A stretch of DNA of 64,000 nt. It comes from QZLE01 sp033852075 (GTDB taxonomy: Bacteria; Pseudomonadota; Gammaproteobacteria; QZLD01). The position numbers and the translations under genes are program-made. The stretch is taken from NCBI GenBank assembly GCA_033852075.1, contig JAWSVC010000012.1, positions 62,001 through 126,000 on the forward strand, given 5' to 3'. The notes under the pieces are model-generated. The model searched no databases. It was not told the origin of the DNA and saw only the letters and a list, made by a program, of their open reading frames with translations. Below, piece by piece: positions 34,208-42,945 of the stretch (its first letter is position 1; every line of letters begins with the position of its first letter).

Positions 34208-34657
34208 ATGAAGGCAAGAATTGGTAAAACCGTTGAGCAATTAACTATCGGTGAATCTGCATATTTCGCTAAGACTTTGTCTGATACAGATATGTTGCAA
34301 TTCGCAGGCGTTACTGGCGATGTTAATTTACTTCCAATAAACGATGAGTTTGCAAAAAAAACTATCTTTAAACGTCGTATTGCGCATGGCATGCTAACCG
34401 CCAGCTTTATAACCAATATTATTGGTATGAAGCTTCCTGGTTACGGCTCTACTGTAAAAACACAAAGAGTTAAGTTTATCCAACCGGTTTTTATTGGTGA
34501 CACAATAGAGATAGGTTTAACGATAACAGCTATTGATATTGGAGAGAATACAGCAGAATTTTCTGTTGAAGCAAAAAATCAGAAATCAGAAATAGTAATG
34601 GTTGGTAGTGGTGTGCTATTTCCTCCAACTCCACTTGATGATAATGAAGAGGTGTAA
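34208..34657 (+). CDS. MaoC-like hotdog protein 2, cassette copy 2 (catalytic His replaced)
   Basis: 149 residues, co-linear with the protein at 31180. The motif GDVNLLP keeps Asp but has Pro in place of His, exactly as in copy 1. The central part (FAKKTIFKRRIAHGML...) is unchanged between the copies, while the C-terminus differs. Confidence 0.88.
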   Translation: MKARIGKTVEQLTIGESAYFAKTLSDTDMLQFAGVTGDVNLLPINDEFAKKTIFKRRIAHGMLTASFITNIIGMKLPGYGSTVKTQRVKFIQPVFIGDTIEIGLTITAIDIGENTAEFSVEAKNQKSEIVMVGSGVLFPPTPLDDNEEV

Positions 34658-34660
34658 ATT

Positions 34661-35098
34661 ATGGCATTTCAAGAAATCTTAGGTAAAAGCATTAATGAGA
34701 TTCAGGTTGGAGATAAGGCTTATTTTGCTAAAACTATCAGTGAAACTGATGTTTATCAATTTGCTGCAGTTACTGGTGATTTTAATCCTGCGCATGTTAA
34801 TGAAGCGTATGCAGAAGGGACATTTTTTAAGCATAGAATTGCGCATGGGCAATTAACTGTAAGTCTGATTTCAAATATATTAGGGACTCAGTTGCCTGGG
34901 CCTGGAACCATCTTTGTATCATCGGAAGTTACATTTTTAGCCCCAGTATATATAGAAGATACTATCGAGGCCGTTGTAGAGGTAGCAGAGTTAAACAGAG
35001 AGAAAAATCGTTTAAAATTTAAGGCTTGGTGTATCAATCAAGAGGGAGTAAAGGTGCTTGAATCAAAGGGCATGGTTATGCCGCCAAAGAAGAGGTAG
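34661..35098 (+). CDS. MaoC-like (3R)-hydroxyacyl dehydratase 3, cassette copy 2 (catalytic)
   Basis: 145 residues with the full GDFNPAH motif. It differs from the protein at 31636 at five positions only, although many codons differ at the third base. It is the catalytic hotdog of cassette 2 and begins 3 bases after the previous gene. Confidence 0.9.
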   Translation: MAFQEILGKSINEIQVGDKAYFAKTISETDVYQFAAVTGDFNPAHVNEAYAEGTFFKHRIAHGQLTVSLISNILGTQLPGPGTIFVSSEVTFLAPVYIEDTIEAVVEVAELNREKNRLKFKAWCINQEGVKVLESKGMVMPPKKR

Positions 35099-35111
35099 GT
35101 ATTTTATTTAG

Positions 35112-35140
35112 AAGGGTGCAATTTAGGTGCACCCTTTAAT
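35112..35140. terminator. Terminator between cassette 2 and rex
   Basis: AAGGGTGCA and TGCACCCTT form a perfect 9-bp stem with a 7-base loop, followed by TTAATTTT. It lies between convergent genes and overlaps the 3' end of rex. Confidence 0.8.
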
Positions 35141-35780
35141 TTTGGTCTTTTTCTTCAAGTTCTTTGATTCTTCTGGATATAACAGATAGGCAGGAATATA
35201 GTTCTGTTTGTTCCATAATAACACCTTCTGGTATATATGGTTTTACCGGAGTAAAATTCCATATGGCTGTTATACCACTAACCACCATGGTGTTTGCTAC
35301 TGCTTCGGCAGCCTCAGCTGAGCAGGTTATAATGCCAATTTTGGCCTTTAATTTAAGTGCCAGGTCAGTAAATTTGCGCATTGGGTATACTTCAACACCA
35401 TTTATTACTGTTCCAATTTTTTCAGGATCTGTATCAAATGCGGCAACTATTTTTACACCAGTTAATCCAAATCCCCCATAACCTATGATTGCAGAGCCCA
35501 GATTGCCGGCGCCAACTATTAATGCGTCAGATTTTCTATCCCAACCAAGAAAGTTATATATAGACTTTACTGCTTCAGATAATACATGTCCTACCTTTGG
35601 TTTGCCTATAAGGCCGGTTATAGCAAGGTCTTTTCTAACTTGTGTAGGGTGTATGCCAAAGTAATTTGCAATTTGATCTGAGGTGACGTGCATATCACCT
35701 TGATCGATGAGATCTTGCATATAATGATAATATCTTGGTAGTCGCCTAATAGTGTTAGTTGGTATGGATGGATCGCTCAA
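35136..35780 (-). CDS. rex: Redox-sensing transcriptional repressor Rex
   Basis: 214 residues. The N-terminal winged helix (about 1-80) contains IPTNTIRRLPRYYHYM and the recognition segment HPTQVRKDLA. The Rossmann domain has the NAD(H) motif IVGAGNLGSAI, and the C-terminal helix is domain-swapped in the family. Rex releases DNA when NADH/NAD+ rises and thereby derepresses fermentation and hydrogen genes. The start is TTG at 35780, decided by AAGGAA just upstream. It is convergent with cassette 2. The hydrogenase and fabI cassettes are plausible targets, but no exact consensus site was found. Confidence 0.95.
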   Translation of the reverse strand: MSDPSIPTNTIRRLPRYYHYMQDLIDQGDMHVTSDQIANYFGIHPTQVRKDLAITGLIGKPKVGHVLSEAVKSIYNFLGWDRKSDALIVGAGNLGSAIIGYGGFGLTGVKIVAAFDTDPEKIGTVINGVEVYPMRKFTDLALKLKAKIGIITCSAEAAEAVANTMVVSGITAIWNFTPVKPYIPEGVIMEQTELYSCLSVISRRIKELEEKDQN

Positions 35781-36255
35781 ATTAATTCCTTATAATAATT
35801 TGTTTTAATAGTAGTTACGCTAATATCCAATTTGGCGTATTTATATTTAACGTTATTATTTTATCAATATATGTGTATTTATGCGAGATTGAATTAAAAA
35901 ATATTATATATAAATAAATGATCTATATGGTTTCATTTAAGGTTTTTTTACCAAATATTATTGGTTGTACGCTTTTAAATTATATAAAAATAGTGAATCT
36001 GATAACGAAATTAGGTTGATTTATGATTATCTTGCTTTAGTGTTGGGTTAATTAATTAAATATGGTTAGATGAATTTCATGGTTATGAATATAGTTCTAA
36101 AGTTGGATTTACATGTACTTGTAAGTTTTTTATATTAAAAGTTTGTTTGTTAGAAATAAGAAATTTTTTGGTGATTGCCGACGCAATCTTTGATGGTAAT
36201 TCATTATAAAATGATTCATACTATATGGTATGAAAATAATTATTGGACTTGGTAA
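35781..36255. other. Very AT-rich spacer between rex and the hydrolase
   Basis: 475 bases without a gene. An inverted repeat TACGC (35816-35820) / GCGTA (35835-35839) lies 36 bases from the rex start and could be an operator for it. The rest shows only long A/T runs. Confidence 0.5.
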
Positions 36256-37191
36256 ATGACTTCTTTTATTGATATTAATGGATTTCAGTGTAGATACGAA
36301 TTTAATAAAAATAGCACGGCTAAAGATACCGTTATTTTTATAAATGGAATTGCTAACCCTTTAGAATCATGGAATCAAATAAAACGACCATTAGAGTCTA
36401 AGTGCCAGACTCTAGCATATGACTTACGGGGTCAGTGGTTTTCTGAGCTGGCTAATAATAAACCGTATTCTTTTTTGACTATGGCGGAAGACCTTTATCT
36501 CCTTACTGAAAAGCTTGGGATTGAAAATGCTCATGTTGTGGGCACAAGTCTCGGTGGTGAAGTCGCTCTTTGGTTCGCGCTATTATATCCGCAAAAAGTT
36601 AATTCACTTACTACTGTTGCATCTGTATCAGAAATTGATAATTTAATGTGTCTTATGGTTGATCGTTGGAATAATGTTGCTAAAGAGGCTGTCAGTGCTC
36701 TTGAAAAAAGTAATAATTGTCCACATGTTGCTCAAGAGTATGCGGATAAATTTTATGAGATCTTTATTCCTGATATTTATTCAAACGCTTATTTGACAGA
36801 TAATCTCGGATCTATCAATCAACGAAAAATAGTGGCTAGAAACTTGCTGAAAAAATCTGTTTATCAAGGCCATATAAAACTTAGTGAAATGTTTTATAAG
36901 TTAAAGAAAGAAGAAAAATTGACAGATAGATTGCATGAGATTAAATGTCCTACCTTGGTTGTCGGTGCTGAATTGGATATTATTAAACCGGTGCGTTTTA
37001 GTGCTTTAATTGCTGAAAAAATACCTAATGCACATTTTCATGTTTTGCAGGATACTGGTCATGCTGTATTGGTTGAAAAGCCGCTTGAACTTGTTGCTTT
37101 GATTGATCAAATTATTGGATCTTCGAAACTTAACAAACCAATATATAGTTATGATCATATTAACTATACTAAAAAGAAATCTCTTAACTAG
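36256..37191 (+). CDS. Alpha/beta hydrolase
   Basis: 311 residues with the alpha/beta-hydrolase pattern: oxyanion region FINGIANPLESW, nucleophile elbow GTSLGG (Ser near 98), catalytic Asp candidate in AELDIIKP and His in TGHAVLVEKP. It is similar in layout to the 3-oxoadipate enol-lactonase/MenH-like group. It has no signal peptide. The substrate cannot be read from the sequence, and it stands alone between rex and a TIGR02647 gene. Confidence 0.85.
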   Translation: MTSFIDINGFQCRYEFNKNSTAKDTVIFINGIANPLESWNQIKRPLESKCQTLAYDLRGQWFSELANNKPYSFLTMAEDLYLLTEKLGIENAHVVGTSLGGEVALWFALLYPQKVNSLTTVASVSEIDNLMCLMVDRWNNVAKEAVSALEKSNNCPHVAQEYADKFYEIFIPDIYSNAYLTDNLGSINQRKIVARNLLKKSVYQGHIKLSEMFYKLKKEEKLTDRLHEIKCPTLVVGAELDIIKPVRFSALIAEKIPNAHFHVLQDTGHAVLVEKPLELVALIDQIIGSSKLNKPIYSYDHINYTKKKSLN

Positions 37192-37265
37192 AATTTAAAA
37201 TAATACTTTATTAAACCTCTTAAATTGTACTATTGTTATTAATAATACAATCTAAGAGGTTTTTT

Positions 37266-37493
37266 ATGTTTACCAGTGAAATTGAAGATGAATTAGAAGT
37301 GTTATCAATGTTTAGTTGCGATAGCATGCAAGAGGGGATTAAGGTTCATGCTAATGCAGATCCAAAAATTATATCTGCAACAAAGCGTCTTAATGCAAGA
37401 AAAATGATAACTCAAATTGACGGTGGTTATTTAACTCCGTTAGGGATTGAGGCGCAGGAGCTTGCTTTGAAATTAAAGGCAATATTTACTTAA
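37266..37493 (+). CDS. TIGR02647-family small protein
   Basis: 75 residues from the ATG at 37266 (AAGAGG upstream; the longer opening from 37233 is not needed). The family pattern is clear: MFTSEIEDELEVLSMF, then QEGIKVHANADP, then IDGGYLTPLGIEA. It is found mainly in gammaproteobacteria and annotated as a putative DNA-binding protein, without a proven function. It supports the assignment of the host. Confidence 0.8.
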   Translation: MFTSEIEDELEVLSMFSCDSMQEGIKVHANADPKIISATKRLNARKMITQIDGGYLTPLGIEAQELALKLKAIFT

Positions 37494-37510
37494 GCGCTCA
37501 AACAAATTAT

Positions 37511-38200
37511 TTAAAGCTCAAGTTTATAACCATTATCTTTGAGCCAGGTTTTATGTGCCTGATAATTTTTGCAGTGTTTCGATACCGTATCCCAGAATTG
37601 TTTGCTATGATTTGGGTGGATCAGGTGGCACAGCTCGTGGATTATTACGTAGTCAATAATATCTTTGGGGGCCATAATTAATTTATAGTTGATAAAAATC
37701 TTGCCATTGTTGTGGCACATTCCCCAGCTTCTCGGAAAAGCTTTTTCTTTTATTAAAATTGGATTAACTCCAATTTTATTTGCTAGTTCATGTCCGGTAT
37801 TATCCAAATAAATTTGTGCCTGTTCTCTATACCAAGCGATTATCTTATTTTTAATAATTTCTTTTTGTGGTTTTGATGATCCGCATGAATTATTAATGCC
37901 AATAGATAAATTGTTTTTATCTAAATATACCTGGCTTTTGTTATCTAAAAAACAAAGGGAATAGGGATATCCGAGGTATTCAAATTCCTCGCCATGCGAA
38001 TAAGTTTTTGGTTTAAACAAATCATTTCTGTTTTTGATGATAGTTAATTTTTTATTTATCCAGCCAGATTTGGAATTAACTACGCTATCCACTAATAATT
38101 TATTGGCTTTAAGTGGGGCTGTAACGATAACCTCACCGTCATCAGTTATTTTTAAGCCGATGCTTTTTCTTTTGCTTCTTTTTAGTGTGTAAGGGAACAT
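37511..38200 (-). CDS. YgjP-type (DUF45) zinc metallopeptidase-like protein
   Basis: 229 residues. The zinc motif HELCHLIHPNHSKQFW (HExxH plus downstream His) and the preceding RSWGMCHNNGKIFINYKL segment match the YgjP/DUF45 family (M48-related, WLM-like). The N-terminus RSKRKSIGLKITDDGEVIVTAP is also diagnostic. It is a cytosolic protein, sometimes linked to type I restriction loci, though none is visible here. Confidence 0.92.
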   Translation of the reverse strand: MFPYTLKRSKRKSIGLKITDDGEVIVTAPLKANKLLVDSVVNSKSGWINKKLTIIKNRNDLFKPKTYSHGEEFEYLGYPYSLCFLDNKSQVYLDKNNLSIGINNSCGSSKPQKEIIKNKIIAWYREQAQIYLDNTGHELANKIGVNPILIKEKAFPRSWGMCHNNGKIFINYKLIMAPKDIIDYVIIHELCHLIHPNHSKQFWDTVSKHCKNYQAHKTWLKDNGYKLEL

Positions 38201-38240
38201 TAAGTAGTCAGAATAGCCTTGTCATAAAATTATAAAATAT

Positions 38241-38272
38241 AAAAAACCGGATTAGCTTACACTAATCCGGTT
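38241..38272 (-). terminator. Rho-independent terminator of the secreted esterase gene
   Basis: On the minus strand AACCGGATTAG and CTAATCCGGTT form a perfect 11-bp stem with a 6-base loop, followed by six T. It lies 20 bases after the esterase stop. Confidence 0.92.
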
Positions 38273-38294
38273 CCTGTTCCCAAATGATTTTGGA

Positions 38295-41270
38295 TTACTT
38301 TCTTTTTCTAATGCGAATAGCTGTTAGGCCAAGAGCAAGAAGCAGTAGGCTAGGGGCACCACCGCCACCGCCAGAACCACCTTGGTCTTGTTCTTCCGGT
38401 TCGATATCATCGCAAATTCCATTATTGTTAGCATCTTCGCATGCCTGCTCTTCATTATCACAGATGCCATTATCATTTAGATCTTCACAACTTTGCTCTT
38501 CAGTCCATTTTTCTGGATCTTCTGGATAGAAATCAGCATTGTCACCAACTCCATCTCCATCGGTATCAACGGTTTCAGTTGGGTCGGCAGGGAATGCATC
38601 GGCATTATCACCTACGCCGTCATCATCTGAATCTTTTGATTCAGATGGATCATTAGGGAATGCATCATTTTCGTCTGCTACGCCATCTTCATCGGTATCA
38701 GTAGAGTCTTGGTCATCTTTCCATTTTGTAGGGTCTTCTGGATACAGGTCAGTATTGTTACCAACACCATCTCCATCTGTATCGATGGTCTCAGTTGGGT
38801 CTGCAGGGAAAGCATCAGCATTATCACCTACACCGTCGTTATCTGAGTCTTTTGATTCAGTAGGATNNNNNNNNNNNNNNNNNNNNNNNNNNNNNNNNNN
38901 NNNNNNNNNNNNNNNNNNNNNNNNNNNNNNNNNNNNNNNNNNNNNNNNNNNNNNNNNNNNNNNNNNNNNNNAAGCATCGCTGTTGTCACCTACACCGTCG
39001 TTATCAGAGTCTTTTGATTCAGTAGGATCTTCTGGGAAATCATCCGAATTATCGCCAATACCATCTTTGTCAGTGTCAGCTGTTTCTGATGGATCGTTAG
39101 GGAATGCATCTTCGTTATCAGGAACGCCGTCACCATCGGTATCAGTTTCATCTTTTTCAATGGTGAAATCATGACTGTAAGGTTCACTAGATGTTCCTTC
39201 ATCATCAGTGGCAGTTATTACAGCAGTGTAATCACCAGCAGCAAGACCGCAAATTCCAGGCTCTCGAGTTGCAAGCGTAAAACCATCGGTTGTTGGCAGT
39301 ACAGTTAGCTCATGTTCGTTGTCACCAAGCATTAATTTAGCACTTACAACGCTTTTATCGTCAGTTGCCTGAGCTATAATTGCTACACATTCGCCTTGCT
39401 GTTCATGTTGAGCAGCAATAATTTCAGGTGCCTGGTTTTCAATTTCATCTTTAGCCAGAGTTACAGTTTTGGTTTCAGCCTGCGATAAAGCGTCTGAACT
39501 GTCAGTTGCCGTTGCTTTAACAGTGTATTCGCCAAGCTCAAGGGTACAATCCCTTACAGTTTGAATAGTGAAACTGTTGGTGTCGTCCTGATTTATCAGG
39601 TTTATTTTATAGCCTTCGCCTTCACCTGTTGGTATTACTTTGTATGCAATACTGTCAATATAATCGTTATCACCTTCAGCCTCTTCTGCAGTTATGTTGA
39701 TAACCAAACAGCCATCGTCATTTGAGGCATCAAAGTTTGTGATTACAGGTGGTAGTTTTTCAGCTTCGATAATTGTAAACGGACCTTGATTATCAGATTC
39801 TGCGCTATTACCTGAATCATCTGTGGCTTTAGCTTTAACAGTGTATTCGCCGCTATCAAGTCCGCATATTTCAGAGGTGTATTCCCCTTCTTTAAATTCT
39901 GCTGTGAATTCGTTTTCATCATCTATTATAATCTCTACCTTTGCGACAGAGCCGTGTTCATCAGACGCTTTAACTTTAGCCTGGATACATGCTTCGTTAT
40001 CAGATAGCTGTGCTTCGAAGAGATCGATAGATGGCGGTGTTATATCTTCCTCTTCCTGTTCATCAATAACTATGTCTTCAATAGTTTTAACAGCAAATTC
40101 ATCGTCATCATCTGTTGCGGTAACGGTTACGGTGTAAGTACCATTTTCTAGATCAGGGTACTCTTCGCTGAATGTTACCTGTTTTGCACTATTAATTTCT
40201 ACCGGGTAGCTGGTGTCGTTAATTGAGATAGTAACTGAAGCAATGGTGCCATCGGTATCGGTAGCAGTAGCAGAAACGTAGATTGTATCTTCAGCAGAAT
40301 ACGCTACAACATTTGAAAGAGCTGGTTTTTCTTTTTGGTCTTGTTGTACACGCTTGTTATTTTCAGAAAAATATTTTCCAAGGTAAAGGCCGTAGTTAGC
40401 GCTTGAACTGTTAATGTAAGTCATAAGTCCACCAGTGGCATCTGGGCCTCCAGGCCATGCGTGATCAACGCCACCAAACTCAACCATGGAAACACGCCCA
40501 TCGCTCCAAGTGCTTTCAAGCACATCACTATGTCCTTGTACCTCATTTTCTTCATCAGTCTGGTCAACGCCATAAATAATTGCCATGGCGCCAGCATTAA
40601 TTAGACCATAACCTTTAGGGACGGTCCCATCTGAGGTTCCGTATGCTGTAGAGGTAATCTGTGTTTCAAAGTAAGACGAGTTATTTCCTGCAAGTCTTTT
40701 ACATGTGGCAGCGGCTGTTTGAGCATCTCCTTCTGCTGTATCACCAAAAGCTCCCGAAGAAGTTGTGCCTGCGCTTGGTGCAGCATCAAGCCCCATACCT
40801 GCGAATACATTTGGATATTTACACCCAGTTGTCATGGCCTGGGCTCCTCCAGATGATAGTCCTGCAATATATACTTGGTTTGGATCTATATTATATTGAG
40901 CATCACTAATTATTTCTTGAGTTGTAGTTAAGATGTTTTTTGCTTCGCTATTTGCGTAAGCTGTCCAGTATTGCCAGCAGTCAAACCCCGGATTTGGGTT
41001 GTTGGGGTCTGCTGCCGCTATTACCATTCCGTATTCTTCAGCAGCTTCATCCAGTCCTGCCTCTTTAAAGTTAGATGCTGGTTGCATGCAACCACGAAGT
41101 ACTACTAGAAGGGCTTTGCCTTTACCAATTGGTGATGTTGTTTCTGGATTATATATATGAACGTTGTTTAATCCGCCAACGAATTCCTCTGTTTTCCATT
41201 CAGCAGCAGAAGCTGTTATTGAGATTAATGCTATAACAACCCCTAGTGATAGGGTCAGTAGTTTCCTCAT
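38295..41270 (-). CDS. Secreted PHB-depolymerase-type esterase with Ig-like and TSP3 repeats and GlyGly-CTERM
   Basis: About 991 residues across an assembly gap. There is a signal peptide (1-22). The catalytic domain of the PHB depolymerase/esterase family (about 25-300) has the lipase box GLSSGG with Ser140. About four Ig-like modules follow (310-715), then a long array of acidic thrombospondin type-3 Ca-binding repeats (DTDGDGVGDNADAFP type, about 720-950), and a GlyGly-CTERM tail (GGSGGGGGAPSLLLLALG... ending KRK). The tail predicts type II secretion and rhombosortase processing to the cell surface. It would degrade an extracellular polyester or an ester-linked polymer. Confidence 0.88.
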   Translation of the reverse strand: MRKLLTLSLGVVIALISITASAAEWKTEEFVGGLNNVHIYNPETTSPIGKGKALLVVLRGCMQPASNFKEAGLDEAAEEYGMVIAAADPNNPNPGFDCWQYWTAYANSEAKNILTTTQEIISDAQYNIDPNQVYIAGLSSGGAQAMTTGCKYPNVFAGMGLDAAPSAGTTSSGAFGDTAEGDAQTAAATCKRLAGNNSSYFETQITSTAYGTSDGTVPKGYGLINAGAMAIIYGVDQTDEENEVQGHSDVLESTWSDGRVSMVEFGGVDHAWPGGPDATGGLMTYINSSSANYGLYLGKYFSENNKRVQQDQKEKPALSNVVAYSAEDTIYVSATATDTDGTIASVTISINDTSYPVEINSAKQVTFSEEYPDLENGTYTVTVTATDDDDEFAVKTIEDIVIDEQEEEDITPPSIDLFEAQLSDNEACIQAKVKASDEHGSVAKVEIIIDDENEFTAEFKEGEYTSEICGLDSGEYTVKAKATDDSGNSAESDNQGPFTIIEAEKLPPVITNFDASNDDGCLVINITAEEAEGDNDYIDSIAYKVIPTGEGEGYKINLINQDDTNSFTIQTVRDCTLELGEYTVKATATDSSDALSQAETKTVTLAKDEIENQAPEIIAAQHEQQGECVAIIAQATDDKSVVSAKLMLGDNEHELTVLPTTDGFTLATREPGICGLAAGDYTAVITATDDEGTSSEPYSHDFTIEKDETDTDGDGVPDNEDAFPNDPSETADTDKDGIGDNSDDFPEDPTESKDSDNDGVGDNSDAXXXXXXXXXXXXXXXXXXXXXXXXXXXXXXXXXXXXPTESKDSDNDGVGDNADAFPADPTETIDTDGDGVGNNTDLYPEDPTKWKDDQDSTDTDEDGVADENDAFPNDPSESKDSDDDGVGDNADAFPADPTETVDTDGDGVGDNADFYPEDPEKWTEEQSCEDLNDNGICDNEEQACEDANNNGICDDIEPEEQDQGGSGGGGGAPSLLLLALGLTAIRIRKRK
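38520..39140 (-). repeat. Tandem TSP3-coding repeats
   Basis: Nearly identical repeat units, mostly about 72 bases, coding DxDxDGVGDNxDAFPxDPTE are stacked here. A run of N interrupts them. The repeats probably caused the gap. Confidence 0.85.
38867..38971. other. Assembly gap (105 N)
   Basis: 105 undetermined bases inside the TSP3 repeat array. 105 is a multiple of three, so the frame is kept, but the real repeat number is unknown. Confidence 0.99.
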
Positions 41271-41628
41271 TTCTCACCTCTTGTGTTTATATAATTCTTG
41301 CTTTATGCACCCAAAACGCGTTTGGTAAAAAGATAAACGCAGCATGGTTCTATTTGCATATTACTTTCCATTAAAGTTGTGACATATTTTTAAAAAAAAT
41401 GTGAACTATGTCAAACTTTTTGGCTTTAAAATCAATGGTTTATTTTGTGCGGCGCAGCAAATTTTAATTGATGTTGTGGTGCAGCAATCCGAAAACTCTT
41501 TATTTGGCGGGGGGTTTGAAAGATTTGCTATTTAGATATATTGCTCAAAACTATATTTAATAAATAATAAAATAATTAAACTATTTAATGTGAGGATGTG
41601 CAAAAAGTGACTGGATTTTTAGTGAATT
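41271..41628. other. Spacer between esterase start and RES toxin stop
   Basis: 358 bases without a gene. It should contain the esterase promoter on the minus strand. No clear operator or hairpin was recognised. Confidence 0.5.
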
Positions 41629-42372
41629 TTAAATGGCAGCAGCAGGAAGTATATTATTGATCATAAACTGATTTTTTGAGAATTCGCACGAAGAGTTTGA
41701 TATATGATCATAAAAAATAACGGAATTTTGCGAGGTTGTGCATTGCCAGTGGTTTATTCGGTAAGGAGTGGTGCTAATAATGGCATTTTGGTTAAATACT
41801 CCAAAATTAATTCCTTTTGCATGATCTCTTGCGGATACGAAACTAAATGCTTCGATACCAGATTCTCTCATGTCAGTTCCTAGTTGTTGAGAATTTGTAT
41901 AGTTATTAGGAGATGTGATTTCTTGATATTGTGTAAATGGATAATTCTGTAGCTTGATGGCGTTTGCTGTATTTATGGTTACCCAAAAAGTGATGTGTTG
42001 AGTATTAATTTTTTTTGATTCAGGAAAATTTTCCATTCCCTCAATAAATAAAAATCTATAGTAGGCGCATTCGCTAAAGCAGGTCTCAATCTTTTCAGAA
42101 GCATAGAAAATCCCGGGAAAATGCTTTTCTCCAAATCTTGATCCGTACAGTAAAGGCGGGTATCTAAAGGGGGTGGTGATTAAATAGTGTTTTTCCTGGG
42201 GGATGATTTTGGGTTTGTTTTCTTCCAGTAGCTGTTCAAGAAGTTCTTGTTCTTCGTGAGTGTCTACAAGGGACATGGTTGCTACTTGCTGTTGTGATTC
42301 AACAACGCGGGTGATGCTGCAGTTAAGTTGGGTTATATGCTTTTCGCCGTTGCACTGTTGCCAGATATTCAT
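41629..42372 (-). CDS. RES-domain toxin
   Basis: 247 residues of the RES family, toxins that deplete NAD+. Family features are the Arg in TRVVE near the N-terminus, the YGSRF and YASEKIETCFSECAYYR segment (with the E...Y pattern) and the C-terminal Ser/Asn-rich strand QNSVIFYDH. Start and stop of the antitoxin overlap as ATGA, the usual toxin-antitoxin coupling. Confidence 0.88.
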   Translation of the reverse strand: MNIWQQCNGEKHITQLNCSITRVVESQQQVATMSLVDTHEEQELLEQLLEENKPKIIPQEKHYLITTPFRYPPLLYGSRFGEKHFPGIFYASEKIETCFSECAYYRFLFIEGMENFPESKKINTQHITFWVTINTANAIKLQNYPFTQYQEITSPNNYTNSQQLGTDMRESGIEAFSFVSARDHAKGINFGVFNQNAIISTTPYRINHWQCTTSQNSVIFYDHISNSSCEFSKNQFMINNILPAAAI

Positions 42373-42743
42373 ACCTTGCCACGCATCGCATCCAGATATT
42401 CAGTTACATGGACGATTCCGGGTATAGTACATACCAATTCGGCTGGTACACCGTTTAGGTGTTTGTTATTGGTGTGCATCCAGAGGTGCATCATTTCGTT
42501 ATCGCCGCCAACCATGGCATATAGTGATCTATATACTCGTATTGCAAGTAGAGCTATTTCTCCACTTTTTGATTTGGCTTTGATTTCACCTTTGTTTTTT
42601 ATACGGGTAATTGTGGTTCTATCAACACCTAGTATTTTGGCTACATGATTATTATCTAGCCCAAGCTGTTTTATAGCGTTAAAAAAAGCCTTAAATAAGA
42701 TATTGTTTGCTTCGGCGGCTGGTTTTTTATTTGGTAAGGCCAT
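42369..42743 (-). CDS. Xre/MbcA/ParS-type antitoxin of the RES toxin
   Basis: 124 residues. An N-terminal helix-turn-helix (LGLDNNHVAKILGVDRTTITRIKNKGE) and a C-terminal DUF2384 toxin-binding domain (ALLAIRVYRSLYAMVGGDNEMMHLWMHTNNKHLNGVPAEL) match RES partner antitoxins. It overlaps the toxin gene by 4 bases. ATGCAT palindromes upstream are the likely autoregulatory operator. Confidence 0.9.
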   Translation of the reverse strand: MALPNKKPAAEANNILFKAFFNAIKQLGLDNNHVAKILGVDRTTITRIKNKGEIKAKSKSGEIALLAIRVYRSLYAMVGGDNEMMHLWMHTNNKHLNGVPAELVCTIPGIVHVTEYLDAMRGKV

Positions 42744-42762
42744 AGTATATTACCTTTTGTTG

Positions 42763-42803
42763 ATGCATATGCATATTATGGCATAAAAAAGACGAAAATG
42801 CAT
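42763..42803 (-). promoter_or_regulatory. ATGCAT operator repeats of the RES-Xre operon
   Basis: A perfect palindrome ATGCATATGCAT at 42763-42774 and a third ATGCAT at 42798-42803, all within 60 bases of the antitoxin start. Confidence 0.55.
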
Positions 42804-42945
42804 CATGGTTTTGATGTTTGTATTTTATTTCAGGCATAATACTTTAGATAAGACAAAATAGTTTTATTGCCGGAAATTATCGGTTACATTATGACGCTTT
42901 ATTGCAGGAAGCTGCTATTTAATATTGGGGTTTAAAGGAGAAAAA

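Noticed and set aside
38520..39140. CRISPR array from the spaced repeats
   Set aside because: The repeats are in-frame coding TSP3 units without unique spacers between them.
38539..39174. Plus-strand open frame of 211 codons over the TSP3 repeats
   Set aside because: It is the antisense shadow of the repeated Asp/Gly-rich coding sequence of the secreted esterase. The product is a low-complexity Ser/Pro chain with no ribosome site.
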